Positions 60,730 through 64,000 of a stretch of 64,000 bases of DNA are shown one piece after another; the stretch's first letter is position 1, and every line of letters begins with the position of its first letter. The DNA comes from JAHBXE01 sp044222195 (GTDB lineage Bacteria > Planctomycetota > Phycisphaerae > Phycisphaerales > UBA1924). A program made the position numbers and the translations under genes. Under the pieces are notes generated by a model, which searched no databases, had not been told where the DNA came from, and was given only the letters and a program-made list of their open reading frames with translations. The stretch spans positions 62,001 to 126,000 of the forward strand of contig JBGANS010000007.1 in assembly GCA_044222195.1 (NCBI GenBank), given 5' to 3'.

Positions 60730-61404
60730 TTACGGGCGAGGTGCCGCGGCGACCACAGATTCCACGAAGTTCGTCGCTCTGTTGGTCACCTTCGCCGCCG
60801 CGCCGAAGATCGGCTTCCCCGCGAACATGAACACCAGAACAAGCCCGCCCAGGGCCAGGTATTGCCCCTGCTCAGATTGAAGCACTCGTCGATACGCCGG
60901 AACGAAGTTGGCGACGATGCGGGACCCGTCCAGCGGTGGCACGGGCAGGAGGTTGAAGAGGCACAACGTCAGATTCAGCATCAAGCCGACCCGGAGGAAC
61001 GTGTCCACGTTGTCCCGCAGCACCTGGCCCGCGCTGGCGTTCGCCCCCCCGATCCACACGCCGTACAGAACGAGCGCCAGCCCCGCCAGCAGGAGGTTCA
61101 TCACCGGCCCCGCGGCGGACACAATCGACTGGTCAAATCTTCGCCTGAAACGCGTCGGATCGACCGGCATCATGCCCCACGCGATCCCGACCAGGGCGAA
61201 CATCATCAGGCTCATCGGCCCCATATGCACCAGCGGGTTCCATGTCATGTGCCCGGATTCGATGGGCGTGCGGTCGCCGCACGCTACTGCCGCCCAGCCG
61301 TGAGCCAGCTCATGCAGCACGATCGAAAAAACGACCCAGTACACCCACGACACGAGCATCGCGGGCTGGTGTTGCCACAGGTCCGCAACCCACCATGCAA
61401 GCAT
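60730..61404 (-). CDS. M50/site-2 protease family protein
   Basis: A 224-residue polytopic zinc protease. HELAHG (31-36) supplies two His ligands and the catalytic Glu. NLLPVPPLDGSR supplies the third (Asp) ligand. About five hydrophobic helices are present, without PDZ or CBS domains. Such proteases cut membrane-bound regulators; its target is unknown. It begins 40 bp after rplT. Confidence 0.93.
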   Translation of the reverse strand: MLAWWVADLWQHQPAMLVSWVYWVVFSIVLHELAHGWAAVACGDRTPIESGHMTWNPLVHMGPMSLMMFALVGIAWGMMPVDPTRFRRRFDQSIVSAAGPVMNLLLAGLALVLYGVWIGGANASAGQVLRDNVDTFLRVGLMLNLTLCLFNLLPVPPLDGSRIVANFVPAYRRVLQSEQGQYLALGGLVLVFMFAGKPIFGAAAKVTNRATNFVESVVAAAPRP

Positions 61405-61444
61405 GAAGATTGCCCCTGAAGTCGTCTGGATCCGGACTCGCGGC

Positions 61445-61822
61445 TCAGGCCGCCTTTGCCGGCGTCGAAACCGCCGCCTTCACGGCAACCCCGACGAGCT
61501 GGTCGAACACCTTCGGATCGTCGATCGCGATCTGGCTGAGCATTTTCCGGTTCAGCGTGATGCCCGCCATCTTGAGACCGTTGATGAAGAGGCTGTACCG
61601 GGTCCCTCGCATCCGGCACGCCGCGGTAATGCGGGTGATCCAGAGCGAGCGCATGTCGCGCTTGCGATTGCGGCGATCGCGGTAGGCATACGCCCCGGCG
61701 CGGATCAGGGTGTTCTCGGCCTGGTACTTGTGCCGGTGCTTAACGCCGTAGTAGCCGCGGGCCTTGCGGAGAATCCGCTTGCGGGCCTGGGCTCGGGCAG
61801 CGCCTTTGCGAACTCGGGGCAT
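61445..61822 (-). CDS. rplT: Ribosomal protein L20
   Basis: A 125-residue basic protein with the L20 pattern MPRVRKGAARAQARKRILRKARGYYG...NRKRDMRSLWITRI, INGLKMAGITLNRKMLSQIA. It assembles into the large subunit and in other bacteria represses its own mRNA. It lies downstream of rpmI across a structured gap. Confidence 0.97.
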   Translation of the reverse strand: MPRVRKGAARAQARKRILRKARGYYGVKHRHKYQAENTLIRAGAYAYRDRRNRKRDMRSLWITRITAACRMRGTRYSLFINGLKMAGITLNRKMLSQIAIDDPKVFDQLVGVAVKAAVSTPAKAA

Positions 61823-61920
61823 GATTCAAACTCCAACTGTGTCCGGCGGAGCGGCCCCGGATAGGGCCGGCTTGTGTCCCGACGAACGGGTGTGGCGGCG
61901 GGGTTCGCCGCATGAGACTG

Positions 61921-61940
61921 GTACAGGCCCGGGCCTGTAC
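61921..61940. promoter_or_regulatory. Perfect 20-bp palindrome between rpmI and rplT
   Basis: GTACAGGCCC and GGGCCTGTAC abut without a spacer. It lies 99 bp upstream of the rplT start and 17 bp after the rpmI stop. Possible L20 autoregulation site, operator or RNA element; no T-run. Confidence 0.6.
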
Positions 61941-61956
61941 GATCCAGACCGATGGG

Positions 61957-62241
61957 CTACTTCTTCGCGGCCTCCTGAGCAGCTCGGCGCTGGGCCGGGC
62001 TCGGGCTCTTGCGGAGGGCGGTGCGGGGCTGCGTGCGCCCGCGCAAGCGACGGAACAGCAGCTTTTCAAGCCGCTTCACGTCCGCGTCCGCCATGTACGG
62101 GCTCTTCCGAAGCCGCCGCAGACGCTTCCCACCCTTGCCCGACCGCAAGTGCTTGTGGTTCGCGGAACGGTGCTTGACCTTCCCCGACTTGCTGATCCTG
62201 ATCCGCTTGGACAGGCCTTTGTGAATCTTGTTCTTGGGCAT
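61957..62241 (-). CDS. rpmI: Ribosomal protein L35 with C-terminal extension
   Basis: The ATG at 62241 gives MPKNKIHKGLSKRIRISKSGKVKHRS... Residues 1-62 cover a full L35, including MADADVKRLEKLL. About 32 further basic, Ala/Arg-rich residues extend the usual 64-66-residue protein. rplT follows after 134 bp. infC, the usual upstream neighbour, is absent here. Confidence 0.93.
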   Translation of the reverse strand: MPKNKIHKGLSKRIRISKSGKVKHRSANHKHLRSGKGGKRLRRLRKSPYMADADVKRLEKLLFRRLRGRTQPRTALRKSPSPAQRRAAQEAAKK

Positions 62242-62357
62242 ACCGATCGCTCCACGGCCGCGGCACCGAAAAGGGGCGGCCTGCGGGGGGCAAACAGTAG
62301 ACCTCAGAGGCCCCTCGAGCAACCGCCGGAGTGTCGGACCGTGGCTTTGGGGCAGGA

Positions 62358-63593
62358 TTAGGGCCCGAGGAAGGTGTCATCCGCGGCGTCGGGCATTTCA
62401 TTGCCCTGGATCGGGGACACGGGCTTCTGGCCCAGCAGGTGCCGGATCCGCAACTCAACGGAACGGGGCAGCCAGATGTTGTCGCCATTGGCCAGGACTG
62501 GCGAAGCCGCCCAGAGAACCGATCCGTCGTTTCGGAGCAGGTGCTGGCCTTCGCACGCGTGATTGGGGGCGTTCGAGCACGGATCTACCGCCTCACCCCG
62601 GATGGCGTGCAGAACCACGGGCGACCTGTCCGCGAGCACCACCGATTCAGCCCCGCGGTTCCAGTTCGGCCGTTGAGGGCCAAACATGATCTGGTAGCTG
62701 TACGACACTTCTTCCAGCCTTCGCCAGTCCACGGCCCCCGGCGACACATTCGCCGTCGGAGCCGATGGATTCCCGGGACACGCCAGCGTCGAAATCGGCA
62801 CATACCCCGCCCGCGTCAGCGTAAACAGGTTGGCCGAGTTTGATTGCTGCGGCTCCTTACCAACCTGCCACCAGGTCCCACCCGGAGCGAGCGAAGCCGT
62901 CGTCATCGGGAGTGAGTCACGATTCGCGCTGGCGTACGTTCCCATACCCAGCGCGGTGGCACCCAGGTTCGTCTTGCACAGGGCGCGCCGGCTCTGCTCA
63001 CGCATCGACGACATCACCGGCAACAGTACCGCGCTGCCGATCAGCACCACCGCCGCGACCGAGAGCAGGTCCCGCAGCTTGAGCCCGGTTCCTCGGCGCT
63101 CACTGACGCCGGCGAGATTGAACGCGCCTTCGCTCGCATCAATGTGCCGTTGCACCCGTGCCAGCGTCCGGTCAACCAGCGACGAGTCCGCCATCGTCTC
63201 CGATTCGCCGAGCAACGAGAGCACTTCGTGATGCTTCTTCGCTCGCTCCCGCAACGCTCCGGGAACACGGGCTGTTTCAAAGCCCGACATCAGCAACGCA
63301 TCGAGCGCTTCCTGGTCGTCCGCCCCCAGCCGCGGCTCCACTCCCGGCGATGCTTCACCCGCCGAACCGTACCGGAGCACTCGCGCCAGCGTCACGTCGA
63401 CAAGCGCCGGATCGGCCCCGGGCCCCGCCCGGAGCAGATTGAGCAGCGACGAAACCCTCGCCACCCGCTTGCGTTCCGCGCTGGCCGGCACGCGCGAGGC
63501 GTCCAGCCCTGCGGCAAACAACGCATCAACCGCTGCCGCGTCCTTGGCCGCGAGTTGAGGCTCCAGATCCATCTGGTGCTCGTCGTGGTTCAT
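62358..63593 (-). CDS. Sigma-factor partner protein: duplicated N-terminal domain, membrane helix and pseudopilin-like outer part
   Basis: A 411-residue protein. Residues about 10-75 and 85-152 are clearly similar repeats (EP-x-L-x-A-x-D-x(2)-A-x-DALL...R-VP..., ending S-LVD-x-TLARV). A hydrophobic helix at about 175-195 follows. Beyond it RRALCKTNLGATALGMGTYASANRDSLP resembles the conserved turn of DUF1559/pseudopilin-like planctomycete proteins. Its start overlaps the sigma-factor gene by ATGA, so the N-terminal part may act as an anti-sigma or signalling module, but this is inferred from position only. Confidence 0.75.
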   Translation of the reverse strand: MNHDEHQMDLEPQLAAKDAAAVDALFAAGLDASRVPASAERKRVARVSSLLNLLRAGPGADPALVDVTLARVLRYGSAGEASPGVEPRLGADDQEALDALLMSGFETARVPGALRERAKKHHEVLSLLGESETMADSSLVDRTLARVQRHIDASEGAFNLAGVSERRGTGLKLRDLLSVAAVVLIGSAVLLPVMSSMREQSRRALCKTNLGATALGMGTYASANRDSLPMTTASLAPGGTWWQVGKEPQQSNSANLFTLTRAGYVPISTLACPGNPSAPTANVSPGAVDWRRLEEVSYSYQIMFGPQRPNWNRGAESVVLADRSPVVLHAIRGEAVDPCSNAPNHACEGQHLLRNDGSVLWAASPVLANGDNIWLPRSVELRIRHLLGQKPVSPIQGNEMPDAADDTFLGP

Positions 63594-64000
63594 CGCTTGA
63601 TCTCACTCGAAAGACTTTGCCAGTGCTTGGCGAAACTCGCCACGGCCGCGTGAAGGCGGCTCTTGACAGTGCCGAGCGGGATATCCAGGTCCTCTGCGAT
63701 CTGGGCGTAGCTGAACTTCTGGAAGTACGCCAAGAGCAGGATTTCCTTAAGGGACTGCGGCATGCGGTCGACGGCCTTCTGCACGAGCGTGTCGCGTTCC
63801 TGATCCTGAAGCCCATCCCCCGGCGACGGTACCGACACCTCCATGAGGTCAACGAACGTCTGTCCGCCGCCGTCGGGATCCCGGTTGACCGGGGCTGAAA
63901 GATCAACTTCCTGACGTCGTACCCTCTTACGGAGCATGTCCCGGGCTTTGTTCGCGGCAATTGTGAAAAGCCACGGTTTGAACCGGCGGGTCGCATCGAA
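63590..64000 (-). CDS. ECF-type RNA polymerase sigma factor (5' partial)
   Basis: Reads off the right edge. The visible part encodes region 2 (ATRRFKPWLFTIAANKARDMLRKR), a linker, and region 4 (MPQSLKEILLLAYFQKFSYAQIAEDLDIPLGTVKSRLHAAVASF), which has the helix-turn-helix of ECF sigma factors. It overlaps the downstream membrane-protein gene by 4 bp (ATGA). The regulated genes are unknown. Confidence 0.93.
   Translation of the reverse strand, partial: FDATRRFKPWLFTIAANKARDMLRKRVRRQEVDLSAPVNRDPDGGGQTFVDLMEVSVPSPGDGLQDQERDTLVQKAVDRMPQSLKEILLLAYFQKFSYAQIAEDLDIPLGTVKSRLHAAVASFAKHWQSLSSEIKR

Noticed and set aside
1..64000. tRNA, rRNA, transposase or prophage genes
   Set aside because: No supporting sequence seen by eye; a covariance-model scan would be decisive for small RNA genes.

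Overview
The window looks like the chromosome of a planctomycete, most likely a member of the Phycisphaerae. The reasons are the high G+C content, the Cys-rich 'CYANCDGST' dockerin-like repeats typical of secreted Phycisphaerae proteins, an exosortase/EpsI exopolysaccharide locus, and pseudopilin-like planctomycete membrane proteins. This assignment rests on protein style, not on a marker-gene tree. No rRNA, tRNA, CRISPR array, transposase or phage gene was seen.

Layout. (1) 1-4222: a truncated GYF/zinc-ribbon membrane protein, then a minus-strand operon pyrC - small membrane protein - gap - second small membrane protein. (2) 4400-7180: a large secreted zinc metallopeptidase with a jelly-roll-like domain and two dockerin-like repeats. 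(3) 7242-14698: a minus-strand oligopeptide ABC transporter with two OppC-type permeases, an enlarged OppB, a membrane-tethered binding protein and one ATPase. (4) 15049-17865: an SRPBCC protein convergent with a YdeP-type molybdopterin oxidoreductase. (5) 17899-43668: about 26 kb of collinear minus-strand exopolysaccharide genes. These cover glycosyltransferases, polymerase/ligase, asparagine synthetase-like amidotransferase, nucleotide-sugar enzymes (gmd and a UDP-HexNAc dehydrogenase), a WecB/TagA transferase, a degenerate nucleotidyltransferase, exosortase, EpsI, a Wzz/BY-kinase-like protein, the initiating sugar phosphotransferase and a giant TPR protein. Many junctions are ATGA or GTGA overlaps. 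(6) 43834-54292: five tandem paralogous secreted right-handed beta-helix proteins, also on the minus strand. (7) 54929-64000: a POT peptide transporter, galactokinase, a membrane protein, an agmatinase-family ureohydrolase, a lipoprotein, an M50 protease, rplT/rpmI, and a sigma factor with an overlapping membrane-protein partner gene cut by the window end.

How it may fit together (inference): region 5 would build, polymerise and export a polysaccharide and provide an exosortase for anchoring proteins at the surface. Region 6 would supply secreted beta-helix proteins that bind or cleave such polysaccharide, four of them carrying C-terminal dockerin-like modules like the one on the metallopeptidase. 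The Opp and POT systems would recover peptides. The strongest candidates for something undescribed are the five-gene beta-helix family with its shared HN-Y-H/NI-R motif and C-terminal module, the remodelled Opp transporter, and the sigma-factor partner protein with a duplicated N-terminal domain and a pseudopilin-like outer region.
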